Notes: a model not told the origin generated them from the letters alone. DNA of 64,000 nt from Tubiluchus corallicola (GCA_030141605.1 JAQGDQ010000042.1:372001-436000), one strand, 5' to 3'; numbered from the stretch's first letter, positions 1-12,750 are shown. Numbers and translations are program-made.

Positions 1-40
1 CTCCTCCGCCTTGTGTCGAAATACAGTGTGGGCATCCCGC

Positions 41-300
<260 letters not shown>

Positions 301-893
301 ATGCATTTTATTCGCATCTAAAATCGATGCAGTGTATGTACGACAAGTATATGTAATTTTATAATATAGATATGTATTCAAAGGTAAGAGTTAGAAATAT
401 TACAAAGAGATCAGTATGCTACATGTAGTAGTTTCTTACAAGGTCGTAAAAAGATTACGTTTTACATTGTGATTAAAGTACAGAGCGCAACCATATTTCA
501 ACCTTAAGTTAAAATCACTGTAATTAATAAGATGCGACAATTTTGATATAAGTATGTGATTCGAATTTTGTGTTTTTCTTAAAAAGTTAAAATTGTTATC
601 TTGTTTCAGTCGAAATGGCATTTCATAAGTTGTAGTCTTCTGGAAATTTATTCACAGTAGCGTTGCCATAGCAAAAACTGGTTTCTGTTTTAATTTCAGT
701 TAACTGAAAAAAGGATCCAAATCACAAGCCAACAATAAAATTTTAAATGCCATCATAAAGAACCATAACACAACTGGTCAACCAAGATATAAATGAGCTA
801 TGGACAATGGTTAATCCCATGGGAGTCTTTGCTGCCATATTGGAGAAGCACAATTTTCACCCACCTGAACCCAGGTAAAGTTTCTGCCTGTAC
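301..893 (+). pseudogene. Rearranged partial duplicate of the MRPL44 locus
   Basis: This stretch matches 34570-35490, that is MRPL44 intron sequence followed by part of an internal exon. The matching segments include the run GATAAAAAGTT-like intron text near 580 and GGATCCAAATCACAAGCC near 714. Bases 769-874 equal the last 106 bases of the MRPL44 exon at 35325-35473, still in frame and ending in the same splice donor, with one Leu-to-Phe change (GVLA to GVFA). Relative to the parent, 295 bases (35073-35367) are missing: a whole 72-base exon, an intron and the first 43 bases of the next exon. The junction shares TAA with both parents. No other MRPL44 exon lies near, so this is a gene fragment, not a working copy. 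Confidence 0.9.
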
Positions 894-959
894 TTGTGGA
901 ACCCACGTTACATACAAGCTTTTTTCCTGTGTTTGCCTCAAACAAACTACCATTATCAC

Positions 960-3790
960 GCCACATTTTCCACCACTCCTCTTCACTGCTTACCCACTTT
1001 GTTTCTATCCACCACTGCAACAGCATCTACCATTGTGCTGTTCAACCACTTTCTCCATCCACCAGTATCCACCATCCCCACAACAATGCTCAACTACCTT
1101 TTATATCCACTACTGCAGTAGCATCCAGAGTTGTACTCCTCAGCCACCTTTTTTTTATCCATTACTGCAACGACATCCACGACTCGAAAAGCTCAACCTC
1201 ATTTCCTAGCTATCACTGCAACAGCATTCCACAACACTGCTTAACCTCCTCTCTTATTCGCAACTGCAACAGCCTCCACAACCTCACTGTTCTCTACTGC
1301 TCATCTACCTTTCCGACTTTCCGATCCACAACTGCAACAACCTCCACAGCTTCACTGCTCTCTACTGCTCATCTACCTTTCCGATCCACAACTGCAACAG
1401 CCTCCACAACCTCACTGCTCTCTACTGCTCATCTACCTTTCCGATCCACAACTGCAACAGCCTCCACAACCTCACTGCTCTCTACTGCTCATCTACCTTT
1501 CCGATCCACAACTGCAACAGCCTCCACAGCTTCACTGCTCTCTACTGCTCATCTACCTTTCCGATCCACAACTGCAACAGCCTCCACAGCCTCACTGCTC
1601 TCTACTGCTCATCTACCTTTCCGATCCACAACTGCAACAGCCTCCACAACCTCACTGCTCTCTACTGCTCATCTACCTTTCCGATCCACAACTGCAACAG
1701 CCTCCACAACCTCACTGCTCTCTACTGCTCATCTACCTTTCCGATCNNNNNNNNNNNNNNNNNNNNNNNNNNNNNNNNNNNNNNNNNNNNNNNNNNNNNN
1801 NNNNNNNNNNNNNNNNNNNNNNNNNNNNNNNNNNNNNNNNNNNNNNNNNNNNNNNNNNNNNNNNNNNNNNNNNNNNNNNNNNNNNNNNNNNNNNNNNNNN
1901 NNNNNNNNNNNNNNNNNNNNNNNNNNNNNNNNNNNNNNNNNNNNNNNNNNNNNNNNNNNNNNNNNNNNNNNNNNNNNNNNNNNNNNNNNNNNNNNNNNNN
2001 NNNNNNNNNNNNNNNNNNNNNNNNNNNNNNNNNNNNNNNNNNNNNNNNNNNNNNNNNNNNNNNNNNNNNNNNNNNNNNNNNNNNNNNNNNNNNNNNNNNN
2101 NNNNNNNNNNNNNNNNNNNNNNNNNNNNNNNNNNNNNNNNNNNNNNNNNNNNNNNNNNNNNNNNNNNNNNNNNNNNNNNNNNNNNNNNNNNNNNNNNNNN
2201 NNNNNNNNNNNNNNNNNNNNNNNNNNNNNNNNNNNNNNNNNNNNNNNNNNNNNNNNNNNNNNNNNNNNNNNNNNNNNNNNNNNNNNNNNNNNNNNNNNNN
2301 NNNNNNNNNNNNNNNNNNNNNNNNNNNNNNNNNNNNNNNNNNNNNNNNNNNNNNNNNNNNNNNNNNNNNNNNNNNTGGATTATCTTAGGTTCGCGATCCA
2401 CAACTGCAACAGCCTCCACAGCCTCACTGCTCTCTACTGCTCATCTACCTTTCCGATCCACAACTGCAACAGCCTCCACAACCTCACTGCTCTCTACTGC
2501 TCATCTACCTTTTCGATCCGCAACTGCAACAGCCTCCACAACCTCACTGCTCTCTACTGCTCATCTAGCTTTTCGATCCACAACTGCAACAGCCTCCTTA
2601 ACCTCACTGCTCATCTACCTTTCCGATCCACAACTCCAACAGCCTCCTGAACCTCACTGCTCATCCACCGTTCCGATCCGCAACTGCAACAGCCTCCACA
2701 GCTTCACTGCTCTCTACTGCTCATCTACCTTTTCGATCCGCAACTGCAACAGCCTCCACAACCTCACTGCTCTCTACTGCTCATCTAGCTTTTCGATCCA
2801 CAACTGCAACAGCCTCCTTAACCTCACTGCTCATCTACCTTTCCGATCCACAACTCCAACAGCCTCCTGAACCTCACTGCTCATCCACCGTTCCGATCCG
2901 CAACTGCAACAGCCTCCACAGCTTCACTGCTCTCTACTGCTCATCTACCTTTTCGATCCGCAACTGCAACAGCCTCCACAACCTCACTGCTCTCTACTGC
3001 TCATCTAGCTTTTCGATCCACAACTGCAACAGCCTCCTTAACCTCACTGCTCATCTACCTTTCCGATCCACAACTCCAACAGCCTCCTGAACCTCACTGC
3101 TCATCCACCGTTCCGATCCGCAACTGCAACAGCCTCCACAGCTTCACTGCTCTCTACTGCTCATCTACCTTTTCGATCCGCAACTGCAACAGCCTCCACA
3201 ACCTCACTGCTCTCTACTGCTCATCTAGCTTTTCGATCCACAACTGCAACAGCCTCCTTAACCTCACTGCTCATCTACCTTTCCGATCCACAACTCCAAC
3301 AGCCTCCTGAACCTCACTGCTCATCCACCGTTCCGATCCGCAACTGCAACAGCCTCCACAGCTTCACTGCTCTCTACTGCTCATCTACCTTTTCGATCCG
3401 CAACTGCAACAGCCTCCACAACCTCACTGCTCTCTACTGCTCATCTAGCTTTTCGATCCACAACTGCAACAGCCTCCTTAACCTCACTGCTCATCTACCT
3501 TTCCGATCCACAACTGCAACAGCCTCCTGAACCTCACTGCTCATCCACCGTTCCGATCCGCAACTGCAACAGCCTCCACAGCTTCACTGCTCTCTACTGC
3601 TCATCTACCTTTCCGATCCACAACTGCAACAGCCTCCTGAACCTCACTGCTCATCCACCGTTCCGATCCGTAACTGCAACAGCATCCACAACCGTGCTGC
3701 TCATCCACCTTTCCTATCCATAATTGCAATTGGATACACAACTGCACAACTCATCTACTTTTCCTAGTCATTACTGCAATAACACATTTT
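960..3790. repeat. 60-bp minisatellite with 220-bp higher-order array and assembly gap
   Basis: From about 1267 the unit CTGCAACAGCCTCCACA...CCGATCCACAA repeats every 60 bases, nearly identical line after line up to the gap. After the gap the array becomes a higher-order repeat of two 50-base and two 60-base units (220 bases), visible as repeated AGCCTCCTTA blocks at 2591, 2811, 3031, 3251 and 3471. Both edges (about 960-1260 and 3660-3790) hold strongly diverged units, as expected when a satellite core is homogenised by unequal exchange. The 60-base unit is open in the plus strand and would encode a 20-residue repeat rich in Ser, Thr and Leu. The 220-base unit is not a multiple of three, so that frame breaks in the second half. 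I regard it as non-coding. Confidence 0.95.
1747..2375. other. Assembly gap (629 N)
   Basis: A run of N inside the minisatellite. The right edge (2376-2399) is a 24-base stretch that is not minisatellite and matches, inverted, the sequence at 9050-9073. The true array length is unknown. Confidence 0.99.
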
Positions 3791-5468
3791 TTAACGCTTG
3801 TAAGTTCAATTGTCCCATAATAAAGCCCCTTAATATGCAATGAAGAGCTTCATCAGATTAGTTCTTGCTTTTTGGAACATGAAATCCTAGTGTACGTATT
3901 TCAAACATTATAGGATATTGTTCCATGCATTTCAAATTGTTCCTTCTACTGTTAATAACTACTGCACACGAAGACAGAGTTAAAACATAATTTGCTCGTA
4001 CAATGTTGCGTTAGCCTCAATATTGGTTAGCTCAGAAAACAGTTTAGGCTTACATACAGACAGAATTTATTTTGCTGTCCAGAAGATGTCTTTATATCTA
4101 CGGTCGGGTTGGGATTTTTTTCGGCCATTGAAGAGAAGATGCAAGAGTGAAGAATCTATTCGTTATGAAAACATTGGCAGCTGGCAACGCTGGGTAGCAC
4201 CGTGGTAAATTTACAAAAAGTTTAGTACTCGGATTGCCAGTTCCCTGCTTTTAAACCACTGCACGTTTACATATGCAATATTTCGAAGCAAAGAAAATGA
4301 TTTCTCTCAAAAATCGTCATTAATTTTGTCTTTGTACTTGACGTGAACACTGGCGCTAACTTCGCGGTGTCAGAATTGAAATAAAAGCTACTGATCTGGA
4401 TTTTGTCATCGTTTGTCAAGAATGCTTGCTTGCAGTATACCTATTGATCGTGTCTGATTCACAGTAATTAGCTTCATTGATTAGACCGCATTGCATGGGC
4501 TTTATGGGCTACAACCCAGGCGCCTCCGTCAGCTGTGGGGTCTCCAGAAATTAAGTGAAATCAATTTACAGGGAAAAATTACTACAAAATGAGAGTAGAG
4601 GTGTGATGAGTTATCTTTTTAAAAAGGCTCAATTAACTAATATTCTGCATAATAATACGCTGGAATTGTTTCCTTGTCCATCATTCCTACTCATTGATAC
4701 TGCCACACTAGCAATCCTGATTATAATGACACATTTTTGTAGGAATTGAGGTCACATCTCCTTTGACAAAAAAAATGTCTCTGTCCTGAGAGAACTTAGT
4801 GGTAGTTTGCCACTAATCTCAGTAGTAGGCTCTGGCCTACTGGATCTCTGGATTAGGTAGTACTAGTAAGAGTATATTTTATGATATACGTTAAAATACC
4901 AATAATTTATTTAATGTAATTTGCACGTATTATATTTAATATTTCAAAAACTTATATTAATAGTGTAAATATCAGAATATCTCTTCTCTTTTTGTTATGT
5001 TAAACTTGCACCTATCTATGTGGGCCTAATGTTGACATTATATTGTAGAAGTTAAATAAACTGATATGAAGAATCCAACTTTCCTACTTTTGTTAATATT
5101 CACTAGGAGCTGGGGCTTCAAAGTATCGGTAGCCGAGGGGCCTACAAAATCATAATCCGGCCCTGACTTCAAGTAAAAAATATCATATAGAATCGATAAA
5201 GATATTTATGCAACATAATAACAGAAAAGGTCTGATATTATTATACTATTATACTATTAATACACGTCTGTAGTAAACTGATATCTCCAGAGAATATTGG
5301 AAAACTGCAAACATTGCACCCAACAAAAAATGAGGCCCAATGTTGTACTTTTATTCATAAACGTATCCTTAAACGTATAAACTCGTAAACGTAATAACAG
5401 TACGGCATAGTAATGATTATTACAATATTAATTATTTACATGATTATTACAATATTAATTATTTATAG
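3791..5468. other. No recognised gene
   Basis: AT-rich sequence with short open frames only. A phrase ending in AATCCGGCCCTGA near 5152-5165 looks like dispersed-repeat text, but I could not assign it to a family. Confidence 0.5.
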
Positions 5469-5639
5469 AAATGTTACGTCGCAGTTATAAAATTTGTAAG
5501 AAAAGACGAATTGCAGCCGTTTTACGTTGATGATGAAGGCGACGATTATGATGTTGATTATGATACTGAAGAATACCACGATGACGATAGCGATGATGAT
5601 GATGACGACAGTAATCAGAAAGAAAAAATGTGTTATTAA
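5469..5639 (+). CDS. Candidate 3'-terminal exon encoding an acidic tail
   Basis: After a possible acceptor (TTATTTATAG) there is an open frame of 56 codons plus a TAA stop. It begins KCYVAVIKFVRKDELQPF, continues with YVDDEGDDYDVDYDTEEY, then a run of Asp, and ends NQKEKMCY. The non-random acidic composition and an AATAAA at about 5802 fit the last exon of a plus-strand gene. No upstream exon was found and I recognise no family. A low-complexity GAT repeat read by chance is the main alternative. Confidence 0.25.
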   Translation, partial: KCYVAVIKFVRKDELQPFYVDDEGDDYDVDYDTEEYHDDDSDDDDDDSNQKEKMCY

Positions 5640-5922
5640 TTAGATTTCAACATCGTACTTATGCCAATGACAATAATGTCTTAATAACAGTACATTAAAA
5701 TTTAATACGGATATATAAGGACTGAACGAATTTTATCCATTATTTCAACATTTCTGCTACATAATAGTCAAAACGTACAAATTTAAATATACAGCAAAAA
5801 TTAATAAAACACACTACTAGCTATATACAAATGCATGCAATCAACACCCGCCCGACATTTAAACAAAAGTTGTCCGTGAACCTGTATAACATAGTATTTT
5901 TTCTAATACAAAAGCAACTTAC

Positions 5923-6045
5923 TTGCTTCACAGCTACCCCGGCAACAGCAGCAACGGCGGCGGCAATAGAGGAAAGGGCGGTAACTTCCTGTTGGCTTCT
6001 CAGGCTTCTCCAGGCAGTGGCGTCATGTTTCTGATTCTGCGCCAA
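5923..6045 (-). CDS. Candidate first exon of an unrecognised minus-strand gene
   Basis: An ATG opens a 41-codon frame (MAQNQKHDATAWRSLRSQQE, then an Ala/Val-rich stretch) that ends exactly at a strong donor, CAA|GTAAGT. The segment is richer in G and C than its surroundings, which suits a 5' coding exon. No downstream exon could be linked to it, and it would overlap in span with the plus-strand candidate at 5469-5639. I do not recognise the protein. Confidence 0.25.
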
Positions 6046-6159
6046 AAACTCGTCGCTGAATTTGCTGAATTTTACACACGAAAACTTGTTATTGTCACTG
6101 CTTAGTGGAGGAAGGATTGCTTTATCAAAAATGTTGACATTGCTATAATCACGAAACTT

Positions 6160-7830
6160 GCACGTTTGACACCTATAGGGTAGCCTCCTCCCGTAGGGGT
6201 CTTGAAGGTAGTATGATAAACGATGAGCTAAGTCAAAGGGTCAAAGGAAACTGGACATCGGTCATTTTTTCCATTGTCATTCAACCCCTCCTATGACTTT
6301 GAGTTAAAGTCGATTTTTTTCATAAGAATTTAGGTACTGTGGGGTAGATGTTTATCAGATTTTTTAAAAAGCTGGGATTACTTAAGGGCCCGAGATAGGA
6401 GCCAAAATATTAAAATTACGGCAGACGGCTTTTCAGTCAAATGCAAAGGGCTATGGTCATGAAACTTGCAATGTATACAACTGGGTAATGGTATAAACAA
6501 AGGTTTGGTGAAATAAACAGATATCAACAATGAATTTGGTCACAGCCTCAAGGATATAGAGGACATAGATCAGTTCAAGTCCTGACACTGAATAACTCAG
6601 TAATGGGATTAAGCGCAAGAACCGTTATGTTATCAGGATCTGGATCAGATTACATGGCTCTAGCTGATATAGGAATCATGCAACGCTATTGACCAATGGC
6701 GAGTCAATGCTGACCAGTGGGCTGAGCTAGATGACGTCACGATGATTGACAGTTAAGGGTCACTGTCATGCAAGCACCAATCAGTGTTAAGCTGACTGTT
6801 GTTAAGTAAATGTTCTAAGAACAGTTGCTGACTATTGACTAGCAAGTCAGCAGATGAAGCAAGTCGGCAGAAGAATAGAATTGATGTTAGATGTAAAAAT
6901 AGACTTTTATTAATAGCTCAGTAAAAATGAATACAAGCATTGTCAGGACGCTGCAGGAAGCGGTTGAGAAGTGGGTTATGACTTGTGCTTTTTCTATGTA
7001 TATTTGCTCTCGCTTTAGTTGTTCACTCCTTAATGTTAATATTATATTTTTGTACTTCAGTAAACTATACGATCACACTTTATCTACGAGTTTGACATTT
7101 CTATACTTCGACAAAAAGATTACATTAAACGCCAACAGACTCGAACATTATTATTACTCTAAGACTATATAGTATCGATATGCAGAGTCACGGAACTTTA
7201 AACTTGCTGGGTGCCCTGTGGAGAGGCGTAGATAAAGGCATGAAAGCTGAGACCTCAGTCAAAGGGTTAAGGATACCGGACATCGGTCAGTTTTTCAATT
7301 GTCAATCAAATCCTACTAGGGCTTTGAGTTATATTCGCGTTTTTCACAACACACAAGTATTTAGGTATTTTGAAATAGCACGTGCATTTGGGCTTTTAAA
7401 AAGCTGGGATTCTTTAACCGCACGAGACAGGCCAAAATATGGAAATTAGGTCAAACGGCTTTGTCACTCAAATACAGAACGCTAAAGTCACAGGGTTTGC
7501 AGGTATACGCCTGGAGTAGGGGGGGGGCATAGGCAAAGGTATAGTAAACAGTGACCTCGGTCAAAGTGTCAAGGACATGCAGATATAGGTCAGTTGGAGG
7601 CATAATGTTGAATATCACCAAAAGTGTAGCACGAAACTGGCAACGGGGTAGGGATCTTGAAAATAGTATGTTAAGGGGACCTTAGTCAAAGCACACTGGA
7701 TATCGGTCAGTTTTCTATCTTTCTAGAGCTTTGAGCTAATTTCAATTTTTTTCATAGGTACTGTGAGTAAATATACACCTGGCCTTTTAAAGGTTTGGGA
7801 TCCTCAAAAGATAATACTTGCCAGGCATAG
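6160..7830 (+). repeat. Degenerate tandem repeat family (ACATCGGTCAG repeat)
   Basis: Several diverged blocks share an ordered set of phrases: CATGAAACTTGCA, then GGGTA followed by AAAGGTATGGTGAA, then GACCTCGGTCAAAGGGTCAA, then GGACATCGGTCAGTT, then CTTTGAGTTA, then TTTTTAAAAAGCTGGGATT. Blocks start near 6165, 6450, 7190, 7485 and 7640, and a further piece lies at 9165-9265. Spacing is irregular, so it is an old tandem or nested repeat. It contains no long reading frame. Confidence 0.75.
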
Positions 7831-7943
7831 TCAAGCATAAACACGGCCAGGCTTTATGCTTTATTATGTATTAAAGTTTACGACTAACTGTCCCAAATTG
7901 TGGAATTGGGATAGTCAGATTAAGCAATTTGCAAATGTGCTGC

Positions 7944-8054
7944 AAGACTTGCACGCTGAATGCCATTGTAGTCTCAAAATAATATTTTTATTTTATAATT
8001 ACATTGAGACTACAATGGCATTCAACGTTTTCTTATGTTAAAATGGCAAGTCTT
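7944..8054. repeat. Long hairpin with a perfect 21-bp stem
   Basis: Bases 7957-7977 (TGAATGCCATTGTAGTCTCA...) are the exact reverse complement of 8004-8024, with a 26-base AT-rich loop. A second outer stem pairs AAGACTTGC (7944-7952) with GCAAGTCTT (8046-8054). It may be a foldback or MITE remnant; a small-RNA hairpin is possible but unsupported. Confidence 0.85.
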
Positions 8055-9164
8055 AGGAGAGCTCTTTCATATTTTAAACCACAAACTAATACTGATATAC
8101 TGACTCACAGTTTCAATACACACTGAGAATCGTTTTTAGTTTGTTAAAAAAAGTCCCTAAGATGTTTGCTCACCTAATGCATGCACAAACATGCAATTTT
8201 CCTTATGTGGAAGCAGCCTTACTGACTGTTTATCACTTTTCTAATGTTGAATCTTACATTACAAGTAAAAGGACATTGCGTTCACATGTCGTTTAACGAA
8301 TTTCATGACTGCTTGATGCGCTACTTTAGGGGAATTATCAAACACATCAAGCAAAGGGCCAATGTAGTTGTGTGCAAGCAACGTATTTTAACATACTAAT
8401 TTTGTAGATTACACTGTACATGATTACAGATTATAAATTTTAGGTGTTTAGCACTTTTAGGGCGTATTTCGCAACGGATTTGCCGAAAGTAGAATGCAAA
8501 CTGTTGACTCGATACCAAAGACATTATTTCAAACAAGAACTGCTATATAGCATATCACTGATTGAACACCGCAGGGAGCAATCAAACGCCAACTATCGCT
8601 TAAAACACAATGTTATGTGACATAGAATTTGTAATAGTGACGCAATTACCGAGCATGGCGGTAAATCGATTGCGCACTGTTTACTAACAGCGAATGTATA
8701 GATCAGTTTTGTCTGTTACATTTTCAGCAAGTGAAGTTTTAAATTTATAAACTGACGCGTGATTCAGTAGATGATGAGCAAATCCTGCATTAAATTAAAG
8801 GTAATTAATGTAAATAATATCTTTAAAATAATCTATAAGTTCCTAATCGCCTTGGTTTGCAACATTATATTAATTAGCAATCACTATAATAGGCACCTAG
8901 CGGTAAAATGAATAGGGGTGATTTGTAATTTCACAATTTTTTGAATTAGTGCTGTAACGATACTACATAGCCGTAAACAGCCTCCAAACAAGACACCTTG
9001 AGGAGTACGCCGTGGGGGAAAAAGAGGTTTATGTAATTTTTGTCAGCGAGGATCGCGAACCTAAGATAATCCATGCAATGAATTCTCATTAGTGTTGTTG
9101 CTTATGGTAGACATCCAGTTTCCATAAGTATCCATTTTTAATTGATTTTAAGACCCAAACACAG

Positions 9165-9265
9165 AACGTTAGGGTCATGAAACTTGCAGGCACTTGGGAG
9201 AAGGGGTTCAGTTTGGTGAACGATAACCTCAATTACAAGGCCCAGGATACAGACATCGGTTACTT
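9165..9265 (+). repeat. Further copy of the ACATCGGTCAG repeat
   Basis: The phrases GGGTCATGAAACTTGCAGG, GGTTCAGTTTGGTGAA and ACAGACATCGGTTACTT occur in the same order as in the blocks at 6.2-7.8 kb. It is diverged and incomplete. Confidence 0.6.
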
Positions 9266-9299
9266 CGGGTGGCTATATCTGACTGCTGGGCTATCAATT

Positions 9300-12200
9300 A
9301 CTAATGCTATATACATCCACATAAATTATCAAAGGTACACCCACTTCAGATATATAATTTTTAATTGCACTATTGGCGCCATGACGCTTGAAGAGATTGC
9401 ATGTGTTTGTGCATTTTTAAAAAAAAGACAGGAAATATTGGACTCACCCAATAACTAGTCAGCGATTACTGATAGTCAAAGGGCAATTTTATAAGCTCTG
9501 TGACGACTTACGGACTCATCCGAGTAAATTCTTTTGTTATGATCGGGCAAGAAACTGCTGCATATCTGTACTTTGCTTATCGTGACATCAAATGGAGAAA
9601 AAATATGCTCAGTAAAATTATTCTTGTTTTTCGGTTTCGCTTACTGCTGTATGTAAGATTGAACATGTTTTATAACACGAATAACAGCCGTAATATATTG
9701 GCATACCTTGCAATCATCCTAAAACAAAAACTGCATAAAATGAATGAAAGCACCTGTGCATGCTAAAGAACTCGAAATCCAAATGCAAAGATTGTTTAGG
9801 GATATCAGTTCATATGAACAAGTTATAGATTTGCGAATTTTATCTAATTTACATTTAGCACATTTTCTTGGAAGGTCGTGAATACTTTCTTAGGCAAGTG
9901 CGATTGATACACGGGGTACTGGAGTCGGGGAACTTGAGGGACCAACTAGGAGCATAAATGTAATCGGTGTCTATCATTGTGATATAAAAATCTTAGTGTA
10001 GAAAAAATTGGCAGCGGGCAGTAGAAGGGTGTTGATTTTATTTGATACGTAGTTGTGGTCGCATGCACTGTTAACTTTCAAAACTTTATTTTGATCGTCA
10101 ATGTCTGAATTTGTGACTGAATCTTTTAAGATGGTATCAATGACAGTAAAAATGAATAATATTTATGAAACTTTGTTTTTCTTTCTCTCATTTTTATGTT
10201 TAATGGCACTTCTTCGTAAGACACTGCCTTCTTATGCTTAACTATTGTGTTTGGCTAAAGTTGCGTAATTGGAAATTGCATATCTGCGCACTGTCATCGA
10301 AGGATCTTCCTTGCGTATATATTATTAAAATAAATAAAGGTACATTACAAAGTAGTTGAGTAACTAAAAACTTTAGCCCAGATTGCAATTTTTAGTTGCA
10401 TATATCTGCACGACGATCTTATAGACATCAGTTATTTACAGATTTTGCAACATTTAGCCTAACACACCACAAGCAAGAGTGATGTGAGACATTTGCACAC
10501 GCAACGGAGCATATACACATTCAACATTATTGACAACAATATTGCGCAAAACTGATATTGTTTGATTTTAATGCAATATACCCAATCACCCGTCCTGCGC
10601 TGTTAACCACTTGCGGGTTTGTTGATCATCAAATGATAAAGAGTTAATGAATTGAAACAATAGACCCGGTTCTGGAAATGTCTACACGTGAACACCGTGT
10701 TATGTGTTTCACATTAAATCATTATCAAATTATTTTTAGCAATAACTTCTAAATTAAAGTTCTTACAACTTTTATTATCGTTGTATTTCGAATTTATTGT
10801 TCTAAATACGATCGACTGTTATAAATTTAACTAATATAATTTCGGAAAATTTAGGTGAGTTTTCACACACACAACTTTGCCGCTTGAACGCCAACAACAA
10901 CTCGATTTTTTGTCAGAATGTCAGAATGTTTGATATACAAGAACATTAGTAAAGGTACCTGCAAGGCTCCGGCATTAATGTCTTTCCGACAGAGTCGAAA
11001 ACAGTATAAATCTGTGTAATGTTTGTGAATCAGTAGTCTCGCATCTAAAATGAGTATTTTAAGCAAGTAAGTAAGTATTTTATTGTATTTATTCATAATC
11101 AAATCTCACACTACAACAGAAGAAAATTGACACAAATAAATTCAATCACTTATCGCATAAGTGACTAAGAAACTATACACAGTGAAAAAGGGAATATTGC
11201 AATTCACGGAAATTTTCTGTAGATCGTGCAACAAGATGTACAGAATTTGAAGTCCTTGTGGTTTTAGGCTGTGATAGCCAAAAGCTGTGATAACTATCTG
11301 ATTTCAATCGCATAATGATTCCCAAAATTGTTCTTCTCGCTGCAGCTTTCGAAATATCTGGGAGTACAAACTGCCACTTAGATTTCTCTTTGTTTAGCAC
11401 GGCCAGCTACATTAATAACTGAAGCGCATTTTTGCATTTGCACAATTTAAAATTTTTAAACTCCATATTTAAACAAAGATTTTTTTCTGATTTTGTAAAT
11501 GACAGAGACAATCCCATTACGATGCCTGATAATCTAACCACACCCATTACCAGAGATGCACGACATGCATAAAAGCCATACATGAGTGTCACGACATGAA
11601 TGCATGATAGTCTAATCGGGGCTAATTCTCTACTAATCAGAATTAAAGGCTGATGCAGAGAACAAGGAAAGACGGCTGTTTGCACATTATCAAAGTCGCA
11701 CATCAAAATCACCCTTTAAATCTATCTCATTCCATTTGACGGCAGGTATTATTGAAACAACATAGCATTTTCATTCTATTCTTAATAATAATTAATTGTT
11801 TATTGAATTATTAAGGGTTTGTCTTACGATAGTAATTATAATAATAATCGTTGTAATATAATAATAATAATAATAATAATAATTATAAAAATAATAATTG
11901 AAACTTTGCTATAGATTTTTGTGCTATGATATCCAATGGTTATGAATGGACTGCTGTACGTGTTAAATTTAAATGTTTCAGAATACTAGTCTTGGTCCTA
12001 ATGGAAGTTGTGCACTGTTAAAATGTGTTAGTCGTTGCGAATGGACTATTTTTGCTTCTCATTCTATTGTCTGTTTTGGTACGGAGACAAAAATGTTTTG
12101 ATTATAAAGTTGCGCTTGGCCACGGGTTGGCTTTATTATTGTTTTGATCATAAGATTCGATGATTTTTCCTTGTTTTTTAACAATTTTTCTGTTTTTCAC

Positions 12201-12750
12201 GAAGTATGACTGAATCAAGACCCTTGCCTTCGTTACCAAGAAGCAGTTTGCCAGAAATTTCTAGTAATGATAATTATGCTACTTTTAAGATGTATCGTTA
12301 AGAGCAACATAGATTGTTAATACTGAACTAGCCCAAGATATCATAATATTCATAGCAGTGGAAGACTAGAATATAGGGTAGATTGCACTTCAGGTGGTTC
12401 TTTGCAGGCACTCTCACATCGCCTAAATGAGAAATATCGCTGAAAGCAGAGCTAGTACAATAGAAGATGCATCTTTATCTGCACACTGATGCAAAGGAAA
12501 GTTGAAACGTACCTCCTATTTATAAAAAAATAATTTTAGAAAACTTACTGTTAACGTCGCGAAACGGACTAAGATTGACTGATTTGATGAAATATTTTCA
12601 TTTGGGAGTTAGAAGAGAGCATTATTTTTATCTACTACTGTGTGCCACAGCCTAGAAAATCTCTTCACAACGCTTCATAAAAAAGAACCAAATTGTAAAC
12701 TTACTGAAAAGTTAAAAAGAGCTTAGGGCAAATTTTCTCAACGTGTGCCA
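9300..12750. other. No recognised gene; AT-rich intergenic sequence
   Basis: Only short open frames are present. A small (AAT)n microsatellite lies at 11850-11900. Around 11040-11100 the minus strand shows an AATAAA-rich segment resembling a retrotransposon 3' end, but no coding match supports it. Confidence 0.5.

Noticed and set aside
436-621. 61-codon minus-strand frame shared with 34682-34894 as a retrotransposon protein
   Set aside because: It is open in both copies, but that follows from the duplication. No RT motif is clear enough to call it coding.
896-2650. 584-codon open frame across the minisatellite and gap
   Set aside because: It is produced by a 60-base repeat with no stop in one frame and by N bases read as open. 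The frame fails in the 220-base array and no exon signals surround it.
1267-3720. CRISPR array
   Set aside because: The repeats are contiguous with no unique spacers, and the genome is a metazoan one.
7180-7449. 89-codon frame in the ACATCGGTCAG repeat
   Set aside because: The frame is not kept in the other copies of the repeat.
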